Source: Austropuccinia psidii
Lineage: Eukaryota > Basidiomycota > Pucciniomycetes > Pucciniales > Sphaerophragmiaceae
Direction: 5' to 3'
NCBI GenBank assembly: GCA_023105745.1
Contig: JALGQZ010000011.1
Location: forward strand, 20,610,975-20,674,974
DNA: 64,000 nucleotides
The notes under the pieces were generated by a model that worked only from the letters and a program-made list of their open reading frames with translations, searched no databases and was not told the origin of the DNA. The translations under genes were made by a program, and so were the position numbers. How positions within the stretch are numbered: position 1 is the first letter of the stretch; every line of letters begins with the position of its first letter. Positions 22,782 to 35,830 of the stretch are shown in pieces.

Positions 22782-24300
22782 TTGTATAAAGCTATTTCTT
22801 ACATAAAAAGTCATCTTTCTGATGAAAATACATCAATTTGTGACAATCTTAAAACAAATAACTTAAGTCTGAGCCAAATAAATGATACACTTGAATGCTT
22901 TGAAAGAGTTTTAAGAACAATCAAAACTTCCAATAATTATAATTCTTTTGGCATTAAGATAAATGAACAATCTGCCATTATTAAAGAATTAACAGACAAA
23001 TATTCTAAATTCAATATTGATGACATAATTGAAACAAGAATAAAACAAGCTATTGATACTATCAAAGAATATAATAAACAAGTCCTTGATGATATTTCAA
23101 AATCATTTGCAGAAGTAATGACAAATACAGTTGCCTTGAAGAAGCATTTTGATACCTCAAGAGAGGAAATATCAAAATTAACAATAAAGTTAAATGAAGT
23201 TATATCTGATAATACTAAACAAACAGAATTATGGAATGAGCTTACATATAGAGAAGATTATCATAAAAAGAATGTCATAGACTCTATACAAAGCTTACAA
23301 CATGAGTTAACAAATTCACAAAGGTGTAATAACAGTAAAATGAATGATATTGAACAACTGCTAAACACTTTACCAAGAATGTCTACACCTCTGAATCAAA
23401 ATGAAGATGCAAGAATTCCCAATCCGCAAGTATTGGATATTGAAAATTCACAGTTAAAAAATGAATTTTCTACTTCTTTTCATAACTTAGAACCATCAAT
23501 GGGCCAAGCACTCTTGAAAGAAGTTCCAAAACTTAAAGAATGGCCTCACTTCAGTGGTGAAGGAGAGTATGACCATATGGAATTCATTAGAGGTATTGAC
23601 ATGATCAAAGAGGATTTTGAATTACCAGACAGATTGGTAACAGCCAGATTCAACACCTTGTTTACCAGATCAGCTCACAGATGGTACATAAAAATAAGAC
23701 AAGCACATGGACACCAGAGTTGGACTTGGTGGAAAACCCAAATCATTAACAAATGGGCAAATGATTCTTGGAGGTTTAAAGATGAAACAGCCTTTGAATA
23801 TGCCAAATTTAATGCTGATAAAGACAAAGCTTTACCATGGTTTTCCAACAAAAAGACAGACTAACAGCATTATATCCTGACATGTCAGAATTTATGATCC
23901 ATAGAAAAATTCTGAGACAATGTGGAGGTGACTTAGAGCATGCTATCAAAAGCAGGACTACTGCACAATATTCAGCAGAGGATATTATCAGTATATTGGA
24001 AGAAGTAACCACTAGAACCAAAATTGGTTCTAGTAGGGTGGATCTCAAAACAAGGTTTAATACACCTTGGAAAGATTCTGTGGACAAAAACCCCAAAGAA
24101 AATTCTAATAATATGAAGTATAAATCTGCAGATACAGTCAGAAAGTGCCATATTTGCCAAAGCACCACCCATTTAGCCAATACATGTCCAAAGAAGGGGA
24201 AAATCAATGAAATTGATATTGAAAAGGAACCTGATGTTTAAAAAGATGACATAATTGAAGACAATTCAGATGATAAGTAATCAATATTTTCTGAATCTTC
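22782..24300 (+). pseudogene. gag of element B (frameshifted)
   Basis: Opens on TTG, so there is no clear own ATG; ORF1 read-through or frameshifting is possible. The N-terminal ~230 residues are predicted mostly helical and coiled-coil-like (many Lys, Glu, Asn, Ile). A capsid-like region (KEWPHFSGEGEYDHMEF...WYIKIRQ...W) follows, then a CCHC knuckle CX2CX4HX4C ([18 protein letters not shown], from 24143). Gag would package element RNA in cytoplasmic particles. A 1-nt loss near 23850 shifts the frame in PWF/QQKDRL, and TAA codons occur at 24239 and 24278. Confidence 0.8.
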
Positions 24301-27300
24301 AAAAGATATAGAAAATATCAATGCAACTTTTGACATCATGGAATCTTATTCCCATTTGCCACAATTGAGCAATGGTCAACTTGATTTATCAAAAGTTCAA
24401 GATGCACAACTTATGAAAACAAAACCAAACAGGGGAAAAGGTTATACAGCTGTTAACTCCTGTATAACAGAAGTTGTGATTGACAACAAGCCCACCAAAC
24501 TTTTGCTTGACCCAGGAGCCTTCTGCTCTTGTGTTGGAAAATCTTTTCTTAAGACTTGTGTACCAAATTTTGAAGACCAATTGTTACCAATTGATGGTAT
24601 AAAATTCAACAGTTCAAGTAATCCAATGAAAGCATTAGGAATCTTTGAGACCAATTTCATATTCCCACACATAAATGGGAATTTAAGAATCACAGTTGAA
24701 TTTGTTGTTATGGAAAATTGCTCTAGTACCCATTTGATATTGGGAAATGACTATTTAATCGTGTATGGGATATATTTGCATAATAACAAAGACAGATACT
24801 TTACTATTGGAGACAATAAGCGCCAAAAATTTGCCTTTTTGCCATTTAAAAGACAAATTATAGTAATTAAAGTATCACCAGTCAACTTAGAGTTAGAGAA
24901 ACTCAAGTCTGAGCAGCTAAATGAGGCTGAAATAACCCTTCATCTCACTGATAAACAGGAAAATGAACTTTCTTCCCTTTTGTATGACCACAGAGGAGCA
25001 TTTTCTTCAGACAAATAACCTCTAGGAGCAATTATTGGTCATGAAGTTGACATCATTCTTAACATTGAGAGACCTTATCCACCACTCTTAAGAATTCCTG
25101 CATATCCAGAAAGTCCAAAATCAAGAGAAGCTCTAGAAATTCATAGCAAAGAACTTCTGGACCTTGGTGTAATAGGAAAAGTAGGCCACAATGAAGAAGT
25201 AGAAATAACTACACCAGTCATAGTGGCATGGCATAATGGAAAATACAGAATGGTTGGGGACGTTGGAGCTCTGAACACTTACACTGTTCCAGACAGATAC
25301 CCAATACCAAAAATCCAAATTGCCCTTACTCAAATATCTCAAGCAGTGTTTATAACCACTATGGATACCCTTAAAGGATTCCATCAAAATGTGGTGACAC
25401 CAAGAGCAAGAAAATACTTGAGAATTATTGTTCATTGTGGAGTGTATGAATACTTGAGGATGCCCTTTGGTATCGAAAATGCACCTTCACACTTCCAAAG
25501 AATGATGAATGAAATCTTCCCTGAAGAACTCTCAGAGGGATGGTTAATCATTTACATTGATGACATCATTGTCTGTTCCAAGACTTCGGAGGAGCACATG
25601 TACAGATTGTCCAGAGTTTTGATAAAAATTCAATCAGTAAACATGAAAATCTCCTTGAAGAAATGTCATCTTGGATTTAAAGAACTTAAAGCATTAGGAC
25701 ATGTTGTATCTGGTTTGTCCCTTGGAATTGACAAAAACAAAGTTGCAGCAGTATTTCTAAAACCCATGCCTCAGAATAAGAAGGAAACTCAGTCATTCTT
25801 AGGTTTTTCAGGATATTACAGGCAACAAATTAAAGATTTTGAATCCATAGCAAGACCACTTTATAAATTGTGTGACAAAGACACAGTATTTGAAATGAGT
25901 GTTGACAGAGTCAAAGCTTTTGAGTCTCTAAGAGAAGCCTTGACCACTGCTCCACTCTTACTGATGCCAGACTTTAAATTACCTTTCAAACTGTATATTG
26001 ATGCATCAGGGAATGGACTGGGTGCTGCACTCCACCAAGTTCAGATCATAAATGATAAACCTGTAGAAGGACCCATATGTTTCATATCCAGGAAAATCAA
26101 ACCAACTGAAGCCAGATATGGAGCAAGTCAAATGGAATGTCTATGCCTTGTCTGGGCCTTGGAGAAATTGAACTACTTCTTAGAGGGATGTGTTTTTGAG
26201 GTAATAACAGATTGTACAGCTGTCAAATCACTTCTGAACATGAAAAAACCCAACAGACATATGCTCAGATGGCAAATAGCCATACAAGAATACAGAGGCA
26301 ATATGACTATTGTTCATAAGGATGGGAATATTCATAAGAATGCAGATGGACTAAGCAGATGGCCATTACCAAATAATATTGATAATCCTGCTTATGTGCC
26401 AGAAGAAGCTTCACCACAAACTCCAATAGAAGGAATAAGTGTTACAGACTTGAACACCACCTTCTTTGAAGAAGTCAGAAGTAGTTACACTTAAGATAAG
26501 AATTGTAGCATCTTATGCCAATTACTTGGCAAATACTGTAAAGAAAACTCTCTAATACATGCCTTGGATGAAGTATGGAAAAAATCTCATGATGAAGGAA
26601 GATTACACCTACTGGATGGTATTATTTACCACAGAACCAAGCACACATGTGTCATGACAGTTGTAGACAGGTCATTTATCAATCTTGTACTGAAAGAATG
26701 CCATGATAGTCCCTTTTCAGGACATCTGTCTGAAGACAGAACAAGAGAGAAAGTAAAGACCTGCATATGGTGGCCAATGTGGCAGAAAGATGTTGAAGAG
26801 TATTGCAAAACCTGTGACAGATGTCAAAAGGCAAATAAATCCACTGGCAAGAGACTTGGAAATATGATAAAAATCCAAGAACCAAGCAGACCTTGGGAAA
26901 TTGTCCATATGGATTGGGTAGCTGGCCTACCACCAGGAGGTGACAGAAGCTATAATGCTTGCCTAGTAATTGTTGACAGATTCAGTAAAACTCCAATCTT
27001 TTTACCATGTCACAAGGATGATACAGCCATGGATACAGCTCTTCTGATATTGAATAGAGTAGTATCATGGACTGGCATATTCATAAACATGCTAGTGACA
27101 GACATTCCGAATACACCTCAGCACTATGGACAAATCTTCACCAATCATTTGGCCCTAAACTGTCTTTCTCTACAGCCTACCACCCACAAACTCATGGCCT
27201 GGCTGAAAGAATGATCCAAACCTTAGAGGACATGGTGAGAAGATTTTGTGCATATGGCCTTGAATTCAAAGATTGTGATGGATTTACCCATGACTGGTGT

Positions 27301-27461
27301 TCTCTGTTGCCAGCACTGGAATTATCATATAAAACATCAATCCATGCCAGTACCAATAAAACTCCTTCTATTCTACAAAAAGGATGTAACCCCAAGTTAC
27401 CCCAAGATTCCTTGAGGAAAGATTTAATTGAAATACATCCCACAGCTGCTAGCTTCAAAGG
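24301..27461 (+). pseudogene. pol of element B, first part (protease to integrase core)
   Basis: Order: protease with DPG at 24509-24517 instead of the usual DTG (DTG in A and D), RT with intact YIDD at 25553-25564, RNase H ([16 protein letters not shown]), integrase zinc region (HECHDSP-like, then CDRCQKAN) and integrase core with VHMDW. Lesions are TAA at 25016 (E to stop), TAA at 26492 (Q to stop) and a frameshift near 27095 that destroys the second integrase Asp region, after which the [13 protein letters not shown] part continues in another frame. The frame is interrupted at 27461 by element A and resumes at 37753. Confidence 0.85.
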
Positions 27462-29383
27462 TGTGAGCCTTGAGGTATATTTTACATACCCAAATAGGCC
27501 ACAATTATCTTAAAAAGAAATTTTGAATTATGCATAACTCATAAGTCATGCATATATCCAAAATTCATCATTTTCAATTTCAGAAAAGATGAATAACTTT
27601 TTATTGAGTAAGTAAATCCATGGATTTAAGGCCAGATTTGGATTCTACACAAAAATTCACCTAGGGTAGCTCCATAGAGTGAATAAGCTCAATTTAAGTA
27701 TTTAAGGTGGTAAAATGGAAAATACTTCAATACCACATCATTAATACCACATAAAAGATCCGTGAAAATTTTTGTTTTTCTTGATTTTTAGCCAAAATAA
27801 TGGGAAAGTGAGAAATCCCATGTTACATATACACTAATAATAGTGTTATGCATGTTTTGAACACTTAATATTATGGTATTCTTACATAGACTTTTGGTAC
27901 ACCCATAGTGGATATCTCACTTTAAGCTTAAATTACTATTTTGACATAAAAATTAGGCAAGGGGGACAAAAGACATCAAAGAGAGCCAGGGTACCCAACT
28001 TCTGAGGCCTCAGAGGCGTGGATAGCGCCAGAGCATGGATCCATGGCTCATCTTGGCCCAATTGGTAAACTAAAACTCTTTGGGAACTTGGTTACCAAGT
28101 TACACCTACTGTAATCATAAGAAAAATAGCAAATAACCTGCTATTTTGACGTGCCAAGGAGGTAATAAGCTACTTAGGCTCCTGTAACCACGTCAATTCT
28201 TGATGAATTTCCATGACTAGACCTTAAAAGAGTAATTAAACCCTTTTGGGATCCATATTCATTGATTTACCTCATAGCAACCAGCAAAATACTGCTATTT
28301 GCATTTCTACGTAGAAATGAGGTAAAAACTTCAAAAATTCATTAAAAATACAATTCTTAATTAATCTTCCTGAAACTTTCAGGACCAATGAAGAACTGTA
28401 TTATCTATTGTACAACCAAAAAGAATTATGGTTTTACTAGTAAAATTAAAAGTTTTACTTACAGTCCATTTTTGACCATTCTACGTGAAACACTGAATCT
28501 TCAAAAATTCACAGTAATTACAACCTGTGATGAAATTGGCAAAAACATTGATAACTTTGAGAAATCAATGCTTATTTTAGAATAAAAGAAGATTTACAGA
28601 TGTTACTCCTTTTATTCTTAACCATATTGGGGTTGGTAGTCACGTAAAAGCATCAATTAAGTAATTATGATAATCTTACGTGACAACAGATGATGCAATC
28701 ATTAATCCAAAAGGGTTTATTGTTTTCTCACTCACTGGTTTTTCAGTTTGCTCCATGGCACGCCTCTGTGAGCTGTTGTTGACTTAAAAGAAGCCTATTC
28801 TTGCTGTTTTTTCCGTATCATCATCTTATCAATTTATTAAATCATTATTACCAACAAGTAAGTATTAGTTAAAGCTATTCTTAAGTGTTTAAAATCTTTC
28901 CAAATCATCCAGAAAGACGTGAAATCCTAGAATCCAACTATATATTGTTGTAATACTGTTATAAATCCTTTTGATCCCTTAAATCCACAATTCCACGTCA
29001 AATTTCTCTACTCTTATCTATCAATAAGTTCTTTGGAGTATTAGTGAGTCATTTATTCTTAATTCTTAAAGTTTTTCTCTAGTAATAGTTTTCTTCAAGA
29101 ATTATCTTTATAATTATTCTTGCAAAAGATAATTATATATTAAAATAATTTTATTATTTTAATAAAGAAGTTTTTATTATTAAATTCTTCTTGTAATTGA
29201 TTCTAGTAGACAATTACTTGCTCACTGTGAAAATCACTAGTAGTGCTTAACATGTGAAAGAAATAATTTTTTAATTATTTAATTGTGGTTATAATAATAC
29301 TTTATTATTATATTTCATAAGAACAGACATAGTACTGTTGATTAATAGTAATATTATCATCAGTTTCATAGTCACATCTTACA
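27462..29383 (+). repeat. 5' LTR of element A, family 1
   Basis: TGTGAGCCTTGAGGTATATT...ATCTTACA. It shares terminal bases with families 2 and 3 but the body is unrelated by eye. I see no strong TATA box; TTAAAAG near 28784 is a weak candidate. Confidence 0.95.
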
Positions 29384-29988
29384 TTTGGGGGCCTGGCCGT
29401 GTTTTTTGAACCTTGTACCCTTAATTAATATATTTTTAAGCTCTAAAATATATTAATTGAATATTTTTTTTTCTTTCATTTTAAAGTCAAAATAATTCTT
29501 ATTTTTTGAAATTGTTTTGGAAATCTTTTTCATTGAGGAATTTGGTTTAATTTTATACTGTTTTACACGTGGCTTTTTCACATCCAAAAACTTATAAAAT
29601 TATTCTTTGAGTTACTCTGAATTAATTTTCATTCAAAATCTTAAATTTTAATTTTTTTTCTTTAAAAAGAATAATTTTTTTTTTAATATTAAAAAATAAT
29701 AAAATTCATAAAAAATCTTTTAAAAATATCTTTAAACACAAAAATAATTCCTTTTATCATATTTTTTTCTCTTTAAGTGTCTTTAATCAAATACTGTGCA
29801 GCTGGTAACAGACTCAGTAAAAGATACATCAATAGTCCTGAATATTCAGAAGCAGAATCTGAAGACAGTATTGAGGTGCAGATTGCTAAAAGAGGCACCT
29901 TATTCAACTCAGAAAAAGCTAAATTACCACCAAAAGGTGTGTATTTTATCTTATATTTTCACCTTTTATCTTTTTAATTGACGTGAAA
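29384..29988 (+). other. leader of element A with primer-binding-like site
   Basis: TGGGGGCCTGGCCGTG begins at 29386, two bases after the LTR. A 66-codon open frame (29777-29977) begins on GTG and ends just before the Gag-Pol ATG. A GTGTGT after its PPK codons and a TACCAG just inside Gag-Pol could act as splice sites, but this is speculative. Confidence 0.6.
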
Positions 29989-32900
29989 ATGGTGCGTACC
30001 AGAAATGGAAGCAACTATTCAGTCCAACCAGATGGATGTGGACAAGGAAGAGGCAAGACCAAATCCAGAAGTGCCAAATCTTCCACAAGAAAGACACATC
30101 TGGAGGATGCCAGAGTTGCCCCCCATTCCCCAAGGTCTGTACCAACAGATTTTGACGTAAATTCTGAGCCTGAACTGATTTATGGTAATATTTCCAGGGC
30201 TGAACCACTTTCAGGTGGCAGCAATAGAAATATATCAATGCCAGTACAAAAACTGGTTCAGAGCAGCCAAGGAAGAGGAGTGGGAAATCTGCCCAAGCCT
30301 TTGGCAGGGGGCCATGAACTCCTACTTACACATCAAGAGCTTTCTGGGTCTGGAGAAGACCATAGAACTCTTAGGAGCATGGAGCCCCCTGTCTTGCAAA
30401 GACAAGGTCAAAAAGATAAAGAATTGGTTGAAGAACCAAAGTCTTTTATCCATAGACCAGAAGAAAGAGTTGGAAATGACTCCAGCTTTGGAGACAGAGG
30501 CACCAGTGGCATCTACCAGCTCCAAATCAGCTCCAGAAGCGCCCAAGGACAAGCCCAAAGGACCTCAAAAGAAACAGAGAGGTCCCAAGAACCATCAAGG
30601 CAAGGGCAAAGGCAAAGGCAACTGGCACAGACCTTACCCACAAGGGTACAGGATCCCCAAATTGGAGCCTTCAGCCGTGGACAGTGTCTTCAATATGGCC
30701 AGACCTCTTATGGAATTCACAGCCAAGGAGCAGGAAAGGATGAACAGGACTTTTCCACGCAAATAAATGATGTACATAGAAGTATTAGTGTAGAAATTGG
30801 CAAACTTGAGTCAAAGTTAAAGCAAATTACATTAGACATCAATGATTTAAAGAAAAATGACAAGCAACATTCTGATTGGCATCAATTGACAACTGTCACC
30901 CTTGAGTCAATTAGCAATGCTTGTGAAAGAATTGAGACCCAATGTCAAAATAATGACACAGAGGATCCTTCCATTTTTAAAGTAAATGATGGACTTAAAA
31001 CTCTTGAAGACCATGTCTTACAAATAGTTAAGAACACCAATCAATTTGCTATACATTTAGAAAAAAGTGACAGTGAAAGGCAGAAATTGAAGAATGATAT
31101 AATTGCAAGTGTGGAGCAAATTCATAAGAATCATGAACCACATATGCCAAGACATTCTACACCTTTGACTGAAGAAAAACTTTCTGTTAAAGAAAGTTTG
31201 ACTCCATTCTTAGGAGAAAATGCCTACTCTGCAAGAGATATTCCCAAAATAGAAGAATGGCCAACATTCTCTGGTGAAGGAGAATATAACCATATTGAAT
31301 TCATCAGAACTATTGATATGTTGCAAGAAGACTTTAATATACCTGATGAAATCATAGTGGGAAAATTACACTGTTTGTTTACCAGAACTGCAAAGAAATG
31401 GTATTACAAAATGAGGATTGATCATGGTAAACATGACTGGTCTGGGTGGAAATCTGAAGTGATTACCAAATGGGCCAATAATTCTTGGAGGTTTAAAATG
31501 GAGAATGCTTTTGAAAGTGCCATTTTTAACTCAGAAAAAGACAAACCACTTACTTGGTTCTTCAAACAAAAAGACAGATTATCTGCTTTACACCCAGATA
31601 TGTCTGACACTATGATTAATATGAAAATATTAAGAAAGTGTGGAGGAGAACTGGAACATGCTATCAAAAGCAGATGTGTGGAACCTTGTTCAACAGAGGA
31701 CTACATTAATGCTATGGAAGATATCATTACCAGGACAAGAATCGGTAAGACTTGGATTAAAAACCCAATAGAGTCCAAAATAGTCTCAAAGATTCCTAGA
31801 GAGGAAAGGAGACCAGAAAGACCTGTCTTGAAGTGTCATAAATGTAGAAGTACTTCACATTTAGCCAACACTTGTCCTAAGAAGACAAAAATCAATGAAG
31901 TTCAAGTCATTGAAGAAATTAAGTGTACTGAAGAGAAAGAGGAGTCTGATCAATATTCTGCAGTCTCTGAAGATACACCAGTGGAGGACTATCCTATTGA
32001 AAACATTTCAGCTTTCTTTGAGGTCACAGAAGTCCATACCCACTTGCCACAGTACAGTGAAGATTGCTGCAACCTGATCAATATCCAAGATGCCAGAATG
32101 TGTAGAACAAAACCTGCTAGAGGAAAGGGTTATACTGCTGGAGCATCATGTATCACATCAGTTCTGATGAGTGATATTGAAGCCAAAGTAAATTTGGATA
32201 CAGGGGCATTTTGCACTTGTGTTGGCAAAGATTATCTCCAAATTATACTTCCTGAATGGAAAAACCATCTATTACCAATAGAAGGTGTACAATTCAGTAG
32301 TGCCAGTAACAATATGTACCCCTTGGGCATATTGGACACTAATATTGTATTCCCACATCCAGCAGGAAGTGTAAGGATGAAAACTGAGATTGTAGTAATG
32401 GATAATTGCACATCTCAGCACATCATTCTTGGAAATGATTACTTGAATATTTATGGTATTGATATAAATAACCATAAAGACAGATATTTCACAATTGGAG
32501 ATAACAAGAGACAAAAATTTGCTTTCTCCAATACGCCAAAACAGATATCTGTAGTATCTTCTGTCAAGGATACTTACAAAGATGAATTTGTGACTAATCA
32601 ACTTGTTGAAGCACAAATTAATCAATCATTGTCACCAAAGATGAGGAATGAGCTTATTAATGTGTTATACACATATAAAAATGCATTTGCCTCTGATAAT
32701 GAACCATTAGGCGCTATAAGAGGACATGAAGTTGATATTACTCTTAATATTGACAGACCATATCCTCCAGTACTTAGAAGACCAGCTTATCCAGCCAGTC
32801 CCAGAGCTAGAGAGGCCTTGGAAAAACATATCCAAGAGTTGATCCAACTTGGTGTGCTAAGGAAAGTAGGCCATAATGAGGAAGTTGAAGTGACAACACC

Positions 32901-35691
32901 TGTTATTATTGCATGGCATAATGATAAGTCAAGAATGGTTGGAGATTTTAGAGCTTTGAATACCTACACAGTTCCAGATAGGTATCCAATCCCTAGAATT
33001 CAAGAAACCTTGACTCAATTGTCTAAAGCCAAGTATATAACATCAATGGATGCATTGAAAGGCTTTCATCAAAATGTTTTGACGCCTAAAGCTAAGAAAT
33101 TACTTAGAATTATCACCCACTGTGGCATTTTTGAGTATCTTAGAATGCCATTTGGCATTAAAAATGCTCCATCTCATTATCAAAGAATGATGAATACCAT
33201 CTCCCCCACAGAATTGTCTGAAGGATGGCTTATCATTTATATTTATGATATTATTATATGTTCTGACTCATGGTCTTTGCACCTTGAAAGACTTGCAAGA
33301 GTACTTCATAAAGTTGCAGAAGTGAACATGAAAATTTCACTTAAAAAATGCAATTTTGGTTTTGAAGAAGTCAAAGCATTAGGACATGTTGTTTCTGGTT
33401 TGAGCTTGGGTATTGACAAGAATAAAGTAGCAGCAGTGTTACTTAAGCCAATACCCCAGAATAAAAAAGAAATGATGTCCTTTCTTGGATTTGCTAGTTA
33501 CTATAGGCAACACTTGAAAGATTTTGCAATTCTAGCCAAGTCACTCTATAGAATCTGTGATCAACAGACTGTATTTGAGATGACACAGGAAAGAATTAAA
33601 GCTTATGAGAAGATAAAGAAAGCCCTTACAGAAGCACCTTTACTCCTCATGCCTGACTGGAATATTCCTTTTAAATTGTACATTGATGCATGTGGAGATG
33701 GATTAGGGGCAGCCCTACACCAAGTCCAAATTATTGATGACAAACCTACAGAAGGACCAGTTTGTTATATCTCAAGACAAATCAAACCAACAGAAGCCAG
33801 ATATGGTGCAAGCCAAATGGAGTGCTTATGTTTAGTATGGGCACTTGAGAAATTACACTATTACCTTGATGGCAGTGTTTTTGAAGTGATAACTGACTGT
33901 AATGCTGTAAAATCACTTCTTAACATGAAAACTCCCAACAGACATATGTTGAGATGGCAAATAGCCATTCAAGAATATAGAGGAAACATGACTATAGTTC
34001 ATAAAGCAGGAAACATTCACAAAAATGCTGATGGACTTAGTAGATGGGCTTTAGCCAACACTCCTGATAACCCAGCTTATGTACCTTTGGATGCTGAACC
34101 ACAGATTCCAATTGAAGGAATTAACATAACTGATATTGGGACTGAATTCTTTGAAGAGGTCAGAGAGTCTTATAAACAAGACAAGAATTGCCATATCTTG
34201 ACTTCTTTATTGGATAAAGACTGCAAAGACACATCTTTGGTTAATGCACTAGATGAAGTTTGGAAAAATTCCTATTCTGAAGGAAGATTTCACTTGTTTG
34301 ATGGGATTATTTACCATAGAACAAAACATTCTTGTGTGATGACACTGTGTAGTAGATTGCTTATCAATACCATTCTTCATGAATGCCATGATAGCATTTA
34401 CTCTGGACACCTATCAGAAGACAGAACACTTGAAAAATTGAAGAACTGTGCATGGTGGCCATCTTGGAGAAAAGAAACCATTGAGTATTGCCATACCTGT
34501 GATAGATGCCAAAAAGCAAACAGGAGTACAGGCAAGAAATTTGGATTGATGATCCATATTCAAGAACCAAAATACCCTTGGGAAGTTGTTCACATGGATT
34601 GGGTCACAGCACTTCCTCAAAGTGGTGACAAAAGTTATAATGCTTGTTTAGTCATTGTAGACAGATATATCAAAACTCCCATATTCTTACCATGTCATAA
34701 AGATGACACTGCTATGGATACAGCTCTTCTTTTATGGAGTAGAGTTATTTCTCATACAGGGTTATTTAAGAATATCATAAGTGACAGAGATCCCAAATTC
34801 ACATCTGCACTTTGGACCAATCTTCATAGATTGTTTGGGACTAAGTTATCATTCTCTACAGCATATCACCCTCAAACAGATGGGCTAGCAGAGAGGATGA
34901 TTCAAACTTTAGAAGACATGATCAGGAGATTTTGTGCTTATGGATTAGAATTCAAAGACTCAGATGGCTTTACCCATGACTGGTGCACTCTGATACCTGC
35001 ATTGGAATTGGCATACGAGACATCAGTCCATTCTTCCACAGGACAAACTCCTGCTATGTTAGAAAAAGGATGGAATCCAAGACTCCCAGCAGACACACTG
35101 AGGAAAGACTTGATTGACATTCATCCTACAGCTTCCAGCTTCAAATTGATGCTTGATAAAGTAAAACACCATGCAAAACAGAGTATGGATGATGCTTTTG
35201 ATTATGCAAAACAGAAGTGGGACAAGAGTCATAAAGTACCAGACTTCAAAGTAGGGGACTTAGTTTTAGTTTCAACCTTGAATTTTAATAATATCAAAGG
35301 CTCAAAGAAACTTAAATATTCTTATGTAGGACCTTTTGTTATTGTTGCTTTACATGGAACCAATGCAGTTCAAGTGGAATTGAGTGGTGAATTGAAAAAT
35401 AAACACCCCACATTTCCAGTCAGCTTGATAAAGCCTTATCAACCAGCTGACAAAGAATTGTTTCCCTTAAGAAACCCAACTCCTTTAACTGTACCACCTG
35501 TGGAACAGAATGAAGACAAAAAGATAAAGAAAGTCATTAAAGAAAGGAGACTTAGGGGTAAAAATCAAAGAGAATATCTTGTCAGATATAGAAATCCAGT
35601 ACACGAAGATGAATGGATGGCAGAATCAGAAATACCTGACTCAGATAAACTCTTAAGAAGATTTAGACATGAAAGAAGGCCACAAGCCTGA
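29989..35691 (+). CDS. Gag-Pol polyprotein with C-terminal chromodomain (element A), RT motif YIYD
   Basis: A single frame of 1900 codons from ATG 29989 (the frame is open from a GTG two codons earlier, and residue numbers below count from that GTG). Domains: low-complexity N-terminus overlapping ORF1 (1-260), coiled-coil-like stretch (265-400), capsid-like region (about 425-600), CCHC knuckle (617-634), protease DTG (Asp 739), RT (about 940-1130), RNase H (first Asp 1235), integrase H2C2 (about 1466-1515), integrase D1539, D1601 and E1637 with exact D-x35-E spacing, and chromodomain (about 1847-1898). All catalytic motifs look intact except RT, where YIDD reads YIYD: codon 33244-33246 is TAT in place of GAT. 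That Asp binds catalytic metal in all reverse transcriptases, so this copy is probably RT-dead and could move only with enzyme supplied in trans. Confidence 0.93.
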   Translation: MVRTRNGSNYSVQPDGCGQGRGKTKSRSAKSSTRKTHLEDARVAPHSPRSVPTDFDVNSEPELIYGNISRAEPLSGGSNRNISMPVQKLVQSSQGRGVGNLPKPLAGGHELLLTHQELSGSGEDHRTLRSMEPPVLQRQGQKDKELVEEPKSFIHRPEERVGNDSSFGDRGTSGIYQLQISSRSAQGQAQRTSKETERSQEPSRQGQRQRQLAQTLPTRVQDPQIGAFSRGQCLQYGQTSYGIHSQGAGKDEQDFSTQINDVHRSISVEIGKLESKLKQITLDINDLKKNDKQHSDWHQLTTVTLESISNACERIETQCQNNDTEDPSIFKVNDGLKTLEDHVLQIVKNTNQFAIHLEKSDSERQKLKNDIIASVEQIHKNHEPHMPRHSTPLTEEKLSVKESLTPFLGENAYSARDIPKIEEWPTFSGEGEYNHIEFIRTIDMLQEDFNIPDEIIVGKLHCLFTRTAKKWYYKMRIDHGKHDWSGWKSEVITKWANNSWRFKMENAFESAIFNSEKDKPLTWFFKQKDRLSALHPDMSDTMINMKILRKCGGELEHAIKSRCVEPCSTEDYINAMEDIITRTRIGKTWIKNPIESKIVSKIPREERRPERPVLKCHKCRSTSHLANTCPKKTKINEVQVIEEIKCTEEKEESDQYSAVSEDTPVEDYPIENISAFFEVTEVHTHLPQYSEDCCNLINIQDARMCRTKPARGKGYTAGASCITSVLMSDIEAKVNLDTGAFCTCVGKDYLQIILPEWKNHLLPIEGVQFSSASNNMYPLGILDTNIVFPHPAGSVRMKTEIVVMDNCTSQHIILGNDYLNIYGIDINNHKDRYFTIGDNKRQKFAFSNTPKQISVVSSVKDTYKDEFVTNQLVEAQINQSLSPKMRNELINVLYTYKNAFASDNEPLGAIRGHEVDITLNIDRPYPPVLRRPAYPASPRAREALEKHIQELIQLGVLRKVGHNEEVEVTTPVIIAWHNDKSRMVGDFRALNTYTVPDRYPIPRIQETLTQLSKAKYITSMDALKGFHQNVLTPKAKKLLRIITHCGIFEYLRMPFGIKNAPSHYQRMMNTISPTELSEGWLIIYIYDIIICSDSWSLHLERLARVLHKVAEVNMKISLKKCNFGFEEVKALGHVVSGLSLGIDKNKVAAVLLKPIPQNKKEMMSFLGFASYYRQHLKDFAILAKSLYRICDQQTVFEMTQERIKAYEKIKKALTEAPLLLMPDWNIPFKLYIDACGDGLGAALHQVQIIDDKPTEGPVCYISRQIKPTEARYGASQMECLCLVWALEKLHYYLDGSVFEVITDCNAVKSLLNMKTPNRHMLRWQIAIQEYRGNMTIVHKAGNIHKNADGLSRWALANTPDNPAYVPLDAEPQIPIEGINITDIGTEFFEEVRESYKQDKNCHILTSLLDKDCKDTSLVNALDEVWKNSYSEGRFHLFDGIIYHRTKHSCVMTLCSRLLINTILHECHDSIYSGHLSEDRTLEKLKNCAWWPSWRKETIEYCHTCDRCQKANRSTGKKFGLMIHIQEPKYPWEVVHMDWVTALPQSGDKSYNACLVIVDRYIKTPIFLPCHKDDTAMDTALLLWSRVISHTGLFKNIISDRDPKFTSALWTNLHRLFGTKLSFSTAYHPQTDGLAERMIQTLEDMIRRFCAYGLEFKDSDGFTHDWCTLIPALELAYETSVHSSTGQTPAMLEKGWNPRLPADTLRKDLIDIHPTASSFKLMLDKVKHHAKQSMDDAFDYAKQKWDKSHKVPDFKVGDLVLVSTLNFNNIKGSKKLKYSYVGPFVIVALHGTNAVQVELSGELKNKHPTFPVSLIKPYQPADKELFPLRNPTPLTVPPVEQNEDKKIKKVIKERRLRGKNQREYLVRYRNPVHEDEWMAESEIPDSDKLLRRFRHERRPQA
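30182..30766 (+). CDS. ORF1 of element A, in the +1 frame inside the Gag-Pol frame
   Basis: A 194-codon ATG-started frame embedded in the 5' part of Gag-Pol. Conserved blocks shared with elements B and D are an (I/V)(E/D)IY-QYK start, [21 protein letters not shown], a basic Pro/Lys/Gly-rich middle, and [11 protein letters not shown]...[11 protein letters not shown] near the end. I recognise no named family; the basic, helix-containing composition would suit nucleic-acid or capsid assembly work, but that is a guess. If a possible 58-nt intron (30157-30214, GTAAAT...TTTCAG) is removed, the [11 protein letters not shown] exon joins this frame in phase; D lacks that donor. Conservation in three diverged elements argues that it is real. 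Confidence 0.6.
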   Translation: MVIFPGLNHFQVAAIEIYQCQYKNWFRAAKEEEWEICPSLWQGAMNSYLHIKSFLGLEKTIELLGAWSPLSCKDKVKKIKNWLKNQSLLSIDQKKELEMTPALETEAPVASTSSKSAPEAPKDKPKGPQKKQRGPKNHQGKGKGKGNWHRPYPQGYRIPKLEPSAVDSVFNMARPLMEFTAKEQERMNRTFPRK

Positions 35692-35830
35692 ATATGTCTA
35701 TAAATGTGCTTTAAATTACTTAATCTGAGTAATGTGAAGAGGTTGGACAGTGGACATTACCCCCTTTGGGGCCTTATTCTTTTTTCACTAATAAAATTGT
35801 AGTACAATTTTATTTTTTGGTGGGAGGGAA
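35692..35830 (+). other. 3' untranslated spacer and polypurine tract of element A
   Basis: GGTGGGAGGGAA at 35819-35830 directly precedes the 3' LTR and fits a plus-strand primer tract. Element B has AGGGGGAGGGAA and D has GGTGGTAGGAAAT at the same place. Confidence 0.8.

Noticed and set aside
23809..24207. Minus-strand frames inside gag and pol (also near 24389, 25133, 26626, 32272, 34364, 37810, 55999)
   Set aside because: Shadows of Gag-Pol on the opposite strand; the sense frames carry CCHC, protease, RT and integrase motifs.
28388..28585. 65-codon ATG frame in the family 1 LTR, repeated at 36757-36954
   Set aside because: Both copies are simply the two LTRs of one recent element, so conservation gives no evidence of coding; no recognisable features.
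30157..30197. 41-nt intron using TTTCCAG at 30197
   Set aside because: Its length puts the downstream sequence in neither the Gag-Pol nor the ORF1 frame.
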